Source: Woeseiaceae bacterium
GTDB taxonomy: Bacteria > Pseudomonadota > Gammaproteobacteria > Steroidobacterales > Woeseiaceae
Assembly: GCA_021773135.1 (NCBI GenBank)
Contig: JAJFKP010000045.1
Span: 1 to 64,000 of the forward strand
Length of the DNA: 64,000 bases
Reading direction: 5' to 3'
Shown here: positions 1-8,366 of the stretch, piece by piece
Layout of the letters: each line of letters starts with the position of its first letter
How positions within the stretch are numbered: the first letter of the stretch is position 1
Made by a program: the position numbers and the translations under genes
Notes under the pieces: model-generated
Told to the model about the DNA's origin: nothing
Seen by the model: the letters and a program-made list of their open reading frames with translations, nothing else
Databases searched by the model: none

Positions 1-1127
1 GGTGTCAACTTGAGCATTCGCCCTCTGCTCGGTGGGCGTTCATCCTCCAGTACCCACAATGCACCATCCGGACCCTGCTCTACGCTGCGAATGCGCGCAC
101 CCATTGCAAATCGTTCTGCCTCGCGCGCATTCTCGCCATCAATTGAAATACGCACTATCGCCTGCGATGACAGACCGGCCACGAGAAGATCGCCACGCCA
201 GTCCGAAAACATATCTCCACTGTAGGCAGTCAAATTGCCCGGCGAAACAACGGGCGTCCACCAGGCAGCCGGCGCAAGGAACTCTGGCTGCGTATCGTGA
301 TCCGGAATTTCACGACCGTCATAATGATCTCCGTTGGAGACAACCGGGTAACCGTAATTGCCACCGCGGACGACACGGTTCAGCTCGTCGCCGCCTGCCG
401 GGCCCATCTCGATATTCCAGAGCTGACCATCGGCATCGAATGCAATGCCGAGCGGGTTGCGGTGTCCCAGTGACCAGATCTGACCGTAAACAGCGTTATC
501 GTCGACGCGCGGGTCCTCGTCGCGATAGTTCACAAAAGGGTTATCATCGGGAACGGAGCCGTCGTCATTCAGGCGAAGAATCTTGCCGATATTCGACTGC
601 ATGTCCTGTGCCGGCGTGAATTTCTGGCGATCGCCTGAAGACACGAACAGGTAGCCTGCGTCATCGAACAACAGGCGGTGACCGTAGTGGCCGTAGCCAA
701 GCATTTTCGGATACTGCCGCCAGATAACCTCTACGTCCGACAGGTTACCGCGACCGTCGTTTTCATTAAGGACGGCCCGGGCAACGGCGGCGCCTCGCGT
801 GGCGCCAATGCCGCCTTCGGCGTAACTGAGGTAGATAATTCCGTTATCCGCAAAATCCGGATGCAGGGCAACGTCGCCCAGGCCACCCTGGCCACCGTAG
901 TCCACGTTTGGCACACCGCTTATCGGGCGCGATTTCTGGCCATCCTGGTTGACTATGACCAGGTTGCCCTTGCGCTCGGTAACCAGCATGCGTCCATCCG
1001 GCAGGAATGTCATGGCCCATGGCTCGTCAAACGAGGTGATCGGTTGAATATCAAATGGCAGGTCACTCTGTGCCTGCACATTTGCGAACAGAAGGAAGCC
1101 CAGCATCGTAACAAGTAGTCGGTTCAT
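1..1127 (-). CDS. PQQ-dependent aldose sugar dehydrogenase, C-terminal end outside window
   Basis: The minus strand reads without a stop from an ATG at 1127 to the window edge, about 375 residues. The N-terminus is a Sec signal peptide (hydrophobic run ending near AQS at residues 19-21), so the enzyme is periplasmic. The body matches soluble glucose/sorbosone dehydrogenases of the YliI/Asd type: the W-A-M-T-F-L-P-D-G start of the propeller, a G-Y-G-H-Y-G-H segment carrying the likely catalytic histidine, G-H-R-N-P-L-G, and a G-P-x-G-G-D-E-L-N metal/PQQ-site motif. Known family members oxidise the C1 of aldoses with PQQ and pass electrons to the respiratory chain. Family length is about 370-400 residues, so only a few C-terminal residues are missing. 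No PQQ synthesis genes are visible here. The family is clear; the substrate is not. Confidence 0.9.
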   Translation of the reverse strand, partial: MNRLLVTMLGFLLFANVQAQSDLPFDIQPITSFDEPWAMTFLPDGRMLVTERKGNLVIVNQDGQKSRPISGVPNVDYGGQGGLGDVALHPDFADNGIIYLSYAEGGIGATRGAAVARAVLNENDGRGNLSDVEVIWRQYPKMLGYGHYGHRLLFDDAGYLFVSSGDRQKFTPAQDMQSNIGKILRLNDDGSVPDDNPFVNYRDEDPRVDDNAVYGQIWSLGHRNPLGIAFDADGQLWNIEMGPAGGDELNRVVRGGNYGYPVVSNGDHYDGREIPDHDTQPEFLAPAAWWTPVVSPGNLTAYSGDMFSDWRGDLLVAGLSSQAIVRISIDGENAREAERFAMGARIRSVEQGPDGALWVLEDERPPSRGRMLKLT

Positions 1128-1387
1128 TTTTGCGCCCTGTTATTGGTTGATCTTATAACTGCTATAACTGTATCGAACGCTGATTGGCAGCGCCAGCGCA
1201 GCAACGCAACACGGGTAGATAAGAGTCCCGACGTTGACGCCCGGCTGGGCCGATACGTTACACTGGCTCAAACAGTAACAAGGCTTATCCAGGCCGAAAC
1301 GGACGCGAACAAAGGTATAGCGGTTCCGGCGCCAATTTGCCGTATTCCGGAGCGCGAACGGGTCGACTAAACCTTACAATCACCACC

Positions 1388-3472
1388 TTGAAGATAAAGC
1401 ACAACAATAGATCCGCCATCCTGCGCGTGCTCGCGACCTACGCGGTAACCTGCTTCGTCGTCTTGCAGTTTCTAGATATCGTACTTGAACCGCTGGGCGT
1501 GCCTTTAACTGCAATTCGCTGGGTGATGCTGGCCATGCTTGCCATCGCACCGATCCTGGTTATCTGGGTTGCATGGCAAAGTCGACGTGAAATGCATTAC
1601 TCGCCGGGTAGTACCGTCGAACCCGGCGAGGATGTCGTATTTCGTATTGAGCATGCTGAGCTGGATACTGCTCGTCGGGAGATCCGTTTCGATGGCACCG
1701 CAGTGGATGTTCAACCGAAAGTTTTTGATCTCATTGAATACCTGGTAAGGAACAGGGATCGCGTCGTTGCCAAGGACGAATTGTTCGATAATATCTGGCC
1801 GTCGGTTGTCGTGTCGGAAGCATCCCTGACACAATCAGTTAAACGTGCCCGGGACCTGTTTCGCCACAACGGTTTCGACAATGAAGTAATCCGGACGGTC
1901 GCCCGAAAGGGTTATCAATTTGCCTGTTCCGCCGAAACGGGCGCTGTCGTTTCGGCGGACGTTTTCAACGTTTGGTCCGATGTCGTGCTACCAGCGGCAA
2001 GTGTCAGTATTCTTGCTGTAGCGTTGGGCACTGTTGTCTGGAACTCCAGCCCCGTACGAACTTACATGGCAGCTGCCAGCGACCCGGCAAACTCGCTGGT
2101 CGTATTGCCATTCGCAAACCTGACGCCTGACCAGGGGTTTAGATATTTTTCGGACGGCCTCACGGAGACAGTAACCAGTTCGCTGACGACGGTTCGCAAC
2201 CTACGTGTAATCGCCCGCGGTTCTGCATTCAGTTTTCGCGACGCCCAACCCGACTATCCAACTATTGGAAGGGAACTCAATGTTGCGCATATCGTGGAAG
2301 GCTCGGTGCAGCGAAACGACGATGAGCTGCGTGTATCCGCGCGGCTAATTAGAGCGGGTGACGGGGAGCAGATTTGGTCGCAAATATACAGCCGCGCTTT
2401 TGATGACGTGTTTGCTATTCAGGATGACATTTCGCGCTCAATTGTTGATCAGATGTCGGCGTTGCTGGCCACGCAGCTGGTATTGGCAGACGGATCAACG
2501 GCTGAAGTCGACACCGTGGCGAGCGCGGAAGCCTACCGCCTGCTGCTGCTCGGGCTGGATCAACGAAAAACGGCGTCAGCCGATGAATTGAAATCGGCGG
2601 AAAACAATTTCCGTGCGGCTTTAAACCTACGGCCCGAATATCCGCAGGCATTGCTTGCGCTGGCCGATGTGATTCGCGTTCGCGCTGTCATCGGCGAACT
2701 GCCACGAGAGCCGACATTTGCCGAGGCCCTTACACTCATTCGCAAGACCCTTGATCTGCGTCCTGATTTCGCAGACGCGTACGTAGCACTCGGAGAGATT
2801 CAGCACCGCCACTTCTGGGATTTTGCAGATGCTGCACAATCTTATGATAAAGCGCTCGAACTCAACCCGGGCAGTGCCAGTGCCCATTCAGCGTATAGCC
2901 GATTCCTAAGCAAATCAGGCGAATTTGAACGCTCAATTCGCGAGGCAGAAATTGCCCTGGACCTCGATCCGAAATCGGCGCAGGCAGCCACTTCGCTTGC
3001 GATTCGGCAAATTCGCGCACGGAAGCTTGATGCCGCTCGCCGAGTCATCGACGCGCTGTCTTCCAGGTACCCGGACCATGCGGACGTGCCCTGGCTCGAA
3101 ACGAACTGGCACATTCGCAACGGCACCTATCGGGATGCACTGCAATGGGCCGCTCGCGAGGAGCTGGATTACCTGCGACTGTCACTGTCCGCCATTGCGC
3201 TGTATTTCCTGGGCCGCAATGAACAGGCCCGCGAGGCGCTCGACGAACTGATTCGAAGCGATCCGGATGGCGCCGCGTTCCAGATTGCAGAGGTTTATGC
3301 GCAATGGAATGAAACCGATAATGCCTTCGAATGGCTTGAGCGTGCCTATAGCCAGGGCGATCCGGGCCTGGCAGAGCTCTATTCGAGCGTGAACCTTGAA
3401 AACCTCTACGAAGATAGTCGCTTTGCCGTCCTGACCGGGCAGGTCGGGCTGCCAGCGCTGGACCCCCGATAG
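1388..3472 (+). CDS. Membrane-anchored winged-helix regulator with TolB/FlgO-like and TPR domains
   Basis: A 694-residue protein if started at the TTG at 1388; a longer frame begins at TTG 1337, but its first 17 residues do not look like family sequence. Order: two predicted membrane helices (about residues 12-60), an OmpR/CadC-type winged helix (about 80-175, with the typical R-K-G-Y-x-F end), a third hydrophobic segment (about 200-220), a FlgO/TolB-like domain (V-V-L-P-F-A-N-L...F-S-D-G-L-T-E, about 240-360), then TPR-like helical repeats to the C-terminus. CadC-type regulators sense envelope signals and bind DNA from the membrane. The odd feature is the helix pair ahead of the DNA-binding domain, which resembles the N-terminus of TPR proteins that lack the winged helix. 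It stands alone between an oppositely oriented dehydrogenase and the next gene; targets are unknown. Confidence 0.85.
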   Translation: MKIKHNNRSAILRVLATYAVTCFVVLQFLDIVLEPLGVPLTAIRWVMLAMLAIAPILVIWVAWQSRREMHYSPGSTVEPGEDVVFRIEHAELDTARREIRFDGTAVDVQPKVFDLIEYLVRNRDRVVAKDELFDNIWPSVVVSEASLTQSVKRARDLFRHNGFDNEVIRTVARKGYQFACSAETGAVVSADVFNVWSDVVLPAASVSILAVALGTVVWNSSPVRTYMAAASDPANSLVVLPFANLTPDQGFRYFSDGLTETVTSSLTTVRNLRVIARGSAFSFRDAQPDYPTIGRELNVAHIVEGSVQRNDDELRVSARLIRAGDGEQIWSQIYSRAFDDVFAIQDDISRSIVDQMSALLATQLVLADGSTAEVDTVASAEAYRLLLLGLDQRKTASADELKSAENNFRAALNLRPEYPQALLALADVIRVRAVIGELPREPTFAEALTLIRKTLDLRPDFADAYVALGEIQHRHFWDFADAAQSYDKALELNPGSASAHSAYSRFLSKSGEFERSIREAEIALDLDPKSAQAATSLAIRQIRARKLDAARRVIDALSSRYPDHADVPWLETNWHIRNGTYRDALQWAAREELDYLRLSLSAIALYFLGRNEQAREALDELIRSDPDGAAFQIAEVYAQWNETDNAFEWLERAYSQGDPGLAELYSSVNLENLYEDSRFAVLTGQVGLPALDPR

Positions 3473-3670
3473 CCCAGTCCGGAATCCTCCCGTAACACCG
3501 TGCGAACCGGCCTGGGCAGGCTCCGGACCGGCAACTTTGCCGAAAAAACGGCGTAAGTCACCAAAAAGTCACGCAATGGTTTCGGCGCCGTCACGACACC
3601 CGCCTGATCCTTAGCGAAACTAGCTCCCGCACAAAAGAAGCTATTTATTAACAACTTACGGGAGTCAATC

Positions 3671-4429
3671 ATGAAACGCACTGTCATCTTTATATACGGG
3701 GTCCTGAGCTACGCCCTGTTCTTCGTTACTTTTCTCTATTCGATCGGATTCATTGGCAATCTCGTGGTGCCGCGGTCCATCGACGCTGCGCCGACGTTGC
3801 CACTGGGCCACGCCCTGTTTATCGATCTTGCACTGCTGACCCTGTTTGCGGTGCAACACAGCGGCATGGCCAGACCGGCCTTCAAACAGTGGCTGACGCG
3901 CTTCATTCCGGAAGCCGCTGAGCGCAGCACGTATGTGCTCTTGTCGACCGCCTGCCTGGCATTGCTGATGTATTTCTGGGCGCCGCTGGGCGGCGTAATC
4001 TGGGAGGCGACGAATCGCGTGGCTGAAACGTCATTGATCGGTCTGTATCTGGCGAGCTGGGCACTGTTGCTTTACGCGACCTTCCTGATCAATCACTTCG
4101 ACCTGTTCGGTCTGCGCCAGGTTTGGTTCGCGCTGCGCGACAGGAAGATGCCGGAACTCAAGTTTGTCACGCCTGCCTTGTATCGAATTGTTCGTCACCC
4201 GATCTACGTCGGCTGGTTGGGCATCGTGTGGCTCACGCCGACGATGACGGTGACCCATTTGGTATTCGCAGTTGGCGCCACGCTCTACATCCTGGTTGGC
4301 ATTAAGTTTGAAGAGCGCGACCTGGAGCGGGCGCATCCGGAATACAGGCAATACAAGCGCAAGGTCCCCGGACTGATTCCTTCTATAACCCGCCGTTTGA
4401 ATCGCGAGGTCCCCGCACCATCGGCATGA
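3671..4429 (+). CDS. mddA: MddA/NnrU-like thiol S-methyltransferase, integral membrane
   Basis: A 252-residue polytopic membrane protein with about six hydrophobic segments. Near the C-terminus (about residues 175-185) is the isoprenylcysteine-methyltransferase-fold signature R-H-P-I-Y-V-G-W, followed by an E-E-R-D-L motif that in this fold contributes to S-adenosylmethionine binding. Length and pattern fit methanethiol S-methyltransferase MddA, which converts methanethiol to dimethyl sulfide; the NnrU family is the close alternative. ATG start with G-G-G-A-G Shine-Dalgarno about 8 nt upstream. A rho-independent terminator follows directly, so this gene ends its transcript. The neighbouring sulfur operon supports a thiol role by context. 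The fold is confident; the exact substrate is inferred. Confidence 0.7.
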   Translation: MKRTVIFIYGVLSYALFFVTFLYSIGFIGNLVVPRSIDAAPTLPLGHALFIDLALLTLFAVQHSGMARPAFKQWLTRFIPEAAERSTYVLLSTACLALLMYFWAPLGGVIWEATNRVAETSLIGLYLASWALLLYATFLINHFDLFGLRQVWFALRDRKMPELKFVTPALYRIVRHPIYVGWLGIVWLTPTMTVTHLVFAVGATLYILVGIKFEERDLERAHPEYRQYKRKVPGLIPSITRRLNREVPAPSA

Positions 4430-4436
4430 CCGAAAT

Positions 4437-4465
4437 AGCCCCGGTTATACGCCGGGGCTTTTTTT
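4437..4465 (+). terminator. Rho-independent terminator after the mddA-like gene
   Basis: A perfect 8-bp stem (agccccgg / ccggggct) with a 7-nt loop at 4437-4459, followed by a run of six further T at 4460-4465. It begins 7 nt after the stop codon at 4429, which is a typical intrinsic terminator geometry. Confidence 0.9.
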
Positions 4466-4496
4466 CAAAAGTTTCACATTAATTACGGAGAAAGAC

Positions 4497-4637
4497 ATGA
4501 CCATCAAATTCGCACATCAAGCCACCGGCAACTACTCGGGCATTATCCGCAAACTCGGCATTGCCGGATTCACGTTTTTCCTGGCGAAAGGACTGCTGTG
4601 GCTGATCGTGCCATTCTTGTTTGCGTGGTTTATTTAG
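4497..4637 (+). CDS. Small single-span membrane protein, 46 residues, unrecognised
   Basis: An ATG frame of 46 codons with a strong Shine-Dalgarno (ggagaaag) about 3-8 nt upstream and a TAG stop. The product begins MTIKFAHQATG and has one hydrophobic helix over about residues 22-46 that reaches the C-terminus, with basic residues on the N-terminal side, so an N-in single-pass membrane protein is predicted. It sits between a terminator and the transporter gene. I do not recognise the family. The good ribosome site and the clean helix argue it is real; it could be an accessory peptide for either neighbour, but nothing proves that. Confidence 0.55.
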   Translation: MTIKFAHQATGNYSGIIRKLGIAGFTFFLAKGLLWLIVPFLFAWFI

Positions 4638-4727
4638 CAGTCCGTTTACGGACCGGGCAGGTCACGCGATCTGACGTCGGTGTCGCGAATTGTCGTATAT
4701 ACTCGATCGTGAGACGTTGGAGAAAGT

Positions 4728-5678
4728 GTGAAGATAAGATACCTGATAGCGCCACTCATCTTGCTGCTGGCAACTCCCCTCGCTTATGGCGCAGAATTTC
4801 CCCAGCGCAACATTCGGCTGGTGGTTCCCTTTGAACCGGGCGGCGCAGGCGATATTACATCGCGAATCATCGTCGAGGCGGCCAACAAGGTTCTGAGCGG
4901 TAGCAAGATGACGGTCGTCAACCGCTCCGGCGGCGGTGGAATTGTTGGCCAGACGTTCGTCTCACGTGCAGCTGGCGATGGCTACACAATCCTGGCGATG
5001 ACCAACTCGGTGGTGACCAATCCGTCGCTGAAAGGCGCCAGTTATACTGTTGATGATTTCAAGCCAGTTGCGCTGTATAACTTCGATCCGGATGTGATAG
5101 CGGTCGCAGCCGACTCCCCGTTGGCAACAGTTGCAGACCTGGTTGCTGCTGCGCGCGACAGGAAGCCCAACATGGTAACGGCGGGCATCGCGACAGCGCA
5201 CCACATGGTCGGGCTGGCGGTCGAACAAAACACGGACCTCAAATTTAATTATTTGCCCGTCCGCGGCTTCGGTAATCAATTGCAGACCGTAATGGGCAAG
5301 CATGCCGATGGAGGATTCTGGCCGTTGGGCGAGGCGGCAACCCATGCGCGCGGCGGCAGCATACGTATTCTTGCAATTGCAGCCGAGGCCCGCGACGAGC
5401 GATTTCCAGATGTACCAACATTCGACGAATCAGGTCTGAATGTTCCGGTATGGGCAACGTTTCGCGGCTGGGCCGTCCCGGCGGACACTCCGGATGAAAT
5501 TGTTGGTGTGCTTTCAGATTTGCTGGCAACAGTTCATGCGTCCGCAGAATACCGGAGCAAGATGGAGGCAGCCGGATACCAGCCCGTCTATCGGGATGCG
5601 CAGGAATTCCGCCAGGTCATTGCTGACTACGATAAACTCACCGGCGACGTCATCGCGGCGCACGGCCTGGGTCGCTAG
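4728..5678 (+). CDS. tctC: TctC/Bug-family periplasmic substrate-binding protein of a tripartite tricarboxylate-type transporter
   Basis: A 316-residue protein with a Sec signal peptide (residues 1-21, cleavage after A-Y-G-A). The start of the mature protein, F-P-x-R-N-I-R-L-V-V-P-F-E-P-G-G-A-G-D, is the Bug/TctC signature whose G-G-x-x-D loop contacts a carboxylate. GTG start with ggagaaag just upstream. It heads a plus-strand run continuing with tctB (56 nt gap) and tctA, so a complete TTT importer is encoded. Family ligands are carboxylates such as citrate, glutarate or nicotinate. Downstream thiol dioxygenase, rhodanese and C-S lyase genes suggest that this one may bind a sulfur-containing carboxylate; that is inference from context only. 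Confidence 0.93.
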   Translation: MKIRYLIAPLILLLATPLAYGAEFPQRNIRLVVPFEPGGAGDITSRIIVEAANKVLSGSKMTVVNRSGGGGIVGQTFVSRAAGDGYTILAMTNSVVTNPSLKGASYTVDDFKPVALYNFDPDVIAVAADSPLATVADLVAAARDRKPNMVTAGIATAHHMVGLAVEQNTDLKFNYLPVRGFGNQLQTVMGKHADGGFWPLGEAATHARGGSIRILAIAAEARDERFPDVPTFDESGLNVPVWATFRGWAVPADTPDEIVGVLSDLLATVHASAEYRSKMEAAGYQPVYRDAQEFRQVIADYDKLTGDVIAAHGLGR

Positions 5679-5734
5679 CCGAGCCGGGACGTCAGCCTGA
5701 CGTAAGCTTCGGCGGACTCGAAGCCAGGAACGCC

Positions 5735-6211
5735 GTGCCCAATTCCGATACGAGAACGACCACTGACATGCGCGGATTAACTGCCGGCGCCGTGCTGGTC
5801 ATCGTCAGTGGAACCGCAGCCTTTCACGCCCTCACTTTCGATGCTGATTCACGGATGTTTCCATTGACAGTCGCAGCCTTGTTGGCAATGACCGGGGCAG
5901 GCCTCATCCTCAACTCTCTTGTCAGTCGTGGCGGCGGTGGCGCGGTTATGCTCGTGAGAAGCAACAGACCAGCCGTCTTTACAGCCGCGATTATCGCAGT
6001 GTGGGCTACTCTGTTTGCAGGTGGGGCGGGTTTTGTGTTGCCAACGTTCCTGATGCAGGTGGCGCTCCTGTACCTCGCCGGCCTGCGCCGGCCTGCCTAT
6101 ATCGCAGCCACAGCCATACTGGTCACAGCAGTCGCTTACCTGCTGTTTGTTGTTTTACTCGACATCCCGATGCCGCCTTCGCTGTTGCCCCCCGTTTTCC
6201 AGGACTTCTGA
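5735..6211 (+). CDS. tctB: TctB-like small membrane subunit of TTT transporter
   Basis: A 158-residue protein with four hydrophobic helices, the size and topology of TctB subunits. GTG start at 5735 with an aagccagga stretch upstream. The gene lies between tctC and tctA; its TGA stop at 6209-6211 almost touches the tctA start at 6213, so the two are likely translationally coupled. TctB sequences diverge strongly and the assignment rests on topology, length and position as much as on sequence. The protein would sit in the inner membrane with TctA. Confidence 0.85.
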   Translation: MPNSDTRTTTDMRGLTAGAVLVIVSGTAAFHALTFDADSRMFPLTVAALLAMTGAGLILNSLVSRGGGGAVMLVRSNRPAVFTAAIIAVWATLFAGGAGFVLPTFLMQVALLYLAGLRRPAYIAATAILVTAVAYLLFVVLLDIPMPPSLLPPVFQDF

Positions 6212-6212
6212 T

Positions 6213-7742
6213 TTGGACCTGATCGCGATCGGATTCTCAACGCTGTTTGAACCTGCAGTAATACTGATGCTGGTAGCCGGGCTCTTCGCCGGCCTGATTG
6301 TGGGATCAATACCGGGCATTAACGACAACATCGCGTTTGCCGTATTTATTCCATTTTCGTTCGCCATGCCAGCTGCGCAGGCGTTGGCGCTGATGGTGGG
6401 TGTTTACTGTGCAGCGGCATCGGGTGGCGCAATTCCAGCCATCATGATCAAAGTTCCGGGAACCGCGTCGGCTCTGCTGACCGCTGTCGACGGCAATGCG
6501 ATGGCGCGCAACAACCAGGCGGGCAAGGCACTCTCTATTGCCCTTACCTCTTCGGTTATCGGCGGCACCCTCTGTTCGTTCGTACTGCTGCTGTTTGCGC
6601 CGGTCCTTGCAAAACTGGCACTCCTTTTTGGCTTTGTCGAAACGTTCGCGCTGACTGTACTGGGATTATCGAGCGTCGTCGGTATGCTCGCAGGGAACGT
6701 GCTCCGAGGGCTCGCCTCAGCCCTGATCGGACTCCTTGTATCGACGATCGGCTTCAGTCTCACCACCGGTTACCCGCGCTTTACGTTCGACAATGTGAAT
6801 CTGATTGAGGGCGTGCCTTTTGTGCCGTTGCTCGTTGGCCTGTTTGGCATCGCATCGATTTTCGAGCTGGTCGTGGACATCGCCCGCGAGAGAGGAGAAT
6901 CCGGCACATCACAGGGTCTGCCGCGGATAGGTTCGATGCGACTCGGTCGCTCGTTAATTCGTCGGCTGCTACCTGTCTGGGCAACCAGCGCAACCATCGG
7001 CAACCTGATTGGCATGCTACCTGGCGCCGGCATGCTGATGGCGATATACCTGTCCTATGACCAGGCGGCGCGCCGCTTCAGGCGCAAATACGCAGGATCG
7101 CCGGGCGAACCGAAATGGGGTGAAGGCGCTCCGGAGGGCATTGCAGCGCCGGAATCAGCGAACAATGCGGTAACTGCAAGCTCAATGGTGCCGCTCCTGT
7201 CACTCGGCATTCCCGGCAACTCCACCTCGGCACTGTTTATCGGCGCACTGGGCGTTCAGGGCATGGTCCCGGGCCCGCTGTTATTTTCCCAGAATGCTGA
7301 CATTGCGTGGATGATTATTGTCGCTTTCCTGGTCGCCAACTTGCTGATGTGGCCGATTGCGTTCGTCGTTATCAAGTCTGTGTCGCGGACCGTATTCGCC
7401 ATCAGAAAAGAGGTCTTGGTCGGCGTTATCGCACTGTTGTGCGTGCTTGGCGCCTATGCAGACGGAGCGAACAGCTTTAACATCTGGGTCGCACTGATTG
7501 CGGGATTCGCAGCCTACCTGATGAAGCTCGCCAGCATTCCGCTGGGACCCGCAATCCTGGGCCTGGTGCTCGGCGGCCAGATGGAGTCAGCTTTGTCCAA
7601 TTCCCTGTCCGTCTCCGGTGGCAGCTGGCTGATTTTTGTTGACGTCAGGAATCACCCGATCAGTGCTGCCATGATTGCCATTGCAATGCTGATGTGGGCA
7701 ATTCCGATACTGCGTTATTTGAAAGAACGCGCCGCGCGATAG
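6213..7742 (+). CDS. tctA: TctA large membrane subunit of TTT transporter
   Basis: About 509 residues with roughly a dozen membrane helices. The TctA signatures are present: G-S-I-P-G-I-N-D near the N-terminus, G-M-L-P-G-A-G-M in the second half, and the E-x-A-N-N-A-V-T-A-S-S-M-V-P-L-L-x-L-G-I-P-G-N segment. The start is taken as TTG 6213, 1 nt after the tctB stop, because the alternative upstream frame overlaps tctB with basic, cysteine-rich sequence unlike the family. TctA forms the sodium-coupled transmembrane path of the importer. Confidence 0.93.
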   Translation: MDLIAIGFSTLFEPAVILMLVAGLFAGLIVGSIPGINDNIAFAVFIPFSFAMPAAQALALMVGVYCAAASGGAIPAIMIKVPGTASALLTAVDGNAMARNNQAGKALSIALTSSVIGGTLCSFVLLLFAPVLAKLALLFGFVETFALTVLGLSSVVGMLAGNVLRGLASALIGLLVSTIGFSLTTGYPRFTFDNVNLIEGVPFVPLLVGLFGIASIFELVVDIARERGESGTSQGLPRIGSMRLGRSLIRRLLPVWATSATIGNLIGMLPGAGMLMAIYLSYDQAARRFRRKYAGSPGEPKWGEGAPEGIAAPESANNAVTASSMVPLLSLGIPGNSTSALFIGALGVQGMVPGPLLFSQNADIAWMIIVAFLVANLLMWPIAFVVIKSVSRTVFAIRKEVLVGVIALLCVLGAYADGANSFNIWVALIAGFAAYLMKLASIPLGPAILGLVLGGQMESALSNSLSVSGGSWLIFVDVRNHPISAAMIAIAMLMWAIPILRYLKERAAR

Positions 7743-7766
7743 ATCGCTGATCAACTGGAGGGCACG

Positions 7767-8357
7767 ATGCCGGACATTCAGGAAACGAGAACAACACTAG
7801 CGGAAGAACTCGTAGCAACGACACGTTCGCTGAACGACAAGCAAGAAATCGATCGGAAGGCTCTGGACGATATCCGTCGCCGCCTGCTGGCGCTCGCGGC
7901 GAGGCGTGAGTTGTGGTCAAAGGACGACTACCCTGCACCGCCTGAAGGTGAGCTGCAAAGTCGATACTTTGTCGCTGGTGAAGCGGGCGGCGGAATTTCG
8001 CTTTATATGAATGTTCTTCGCTCCGGCAAGACCGTGCCGCCCCACGATCATACGACCTGGGCCTGCATCGCCGCGGTTGAAGGGGTCGAACACAACATGT
8101 TCTATACGCGCACCGATGATCGCTCGGTCGACGGCAAAGCGACATTGGAAATGGACAGGATTGTCGAGGTCGGACCGGGAAATGCGATCGCGATGCTGCC
8201 CGACGATATCCACAACTTCGAGGTGCGTGGCGATCAGGTGACTCGTCATTTACATTTCTACGGACGGCCGCTGGAAACACTTTCTGAACGCAAGGCTTTT
8301 GACCTGGAGAACGGTACTTATAAGATCATGGACGTCGGTGTGAAAACCATTGTTTAG
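7767..8357 (+). CDS. Cupin thiol dioxygenase (cysteine dioxygenase / 3-mercaptopropionate dioxygenase family)
   Basis: A 196-residue single-cupin protein. The likely iron ligands are His93 and His95 in the P-P-H-D-H-T-T-W motif and His149 in D-D-I-H-N; His163 and Tyr165 (H-L-H-F-Y-G) fit the second-sphere pair of cysteine dioxygenase. Family enzymes oxidise cysteine or mercaptopropionate to the sulfinate with O2 in the cytoplasm. ATG start with tggagg 6-11 nt upstream; 24 nt after tctA and 9 nt before the rhodanese gene, so it belongs to the same operon. Cysteine versus another thiol cannot be decided from the sequence alone. Confidence 0.85.
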   Translation: MPDIQETRTTLAEELVATTRSLNDKQEIDRKALDDIRRRLLALAARRELWSKDDYPAPPEGELQSRYFVAGEAGGGISLYMNVLRSGKTVPPHDHTTWACIAAVEGVEHNMFYTRTDDRSVDGKATLEMDRIVEVGPGNAIAMLPDDIHNFEVRGDQVTRHLHFYGRPLETLSERKAFDLENGTYKIMDVGVKTIV

Positions 8358-8366
8358 GAAAAGACT

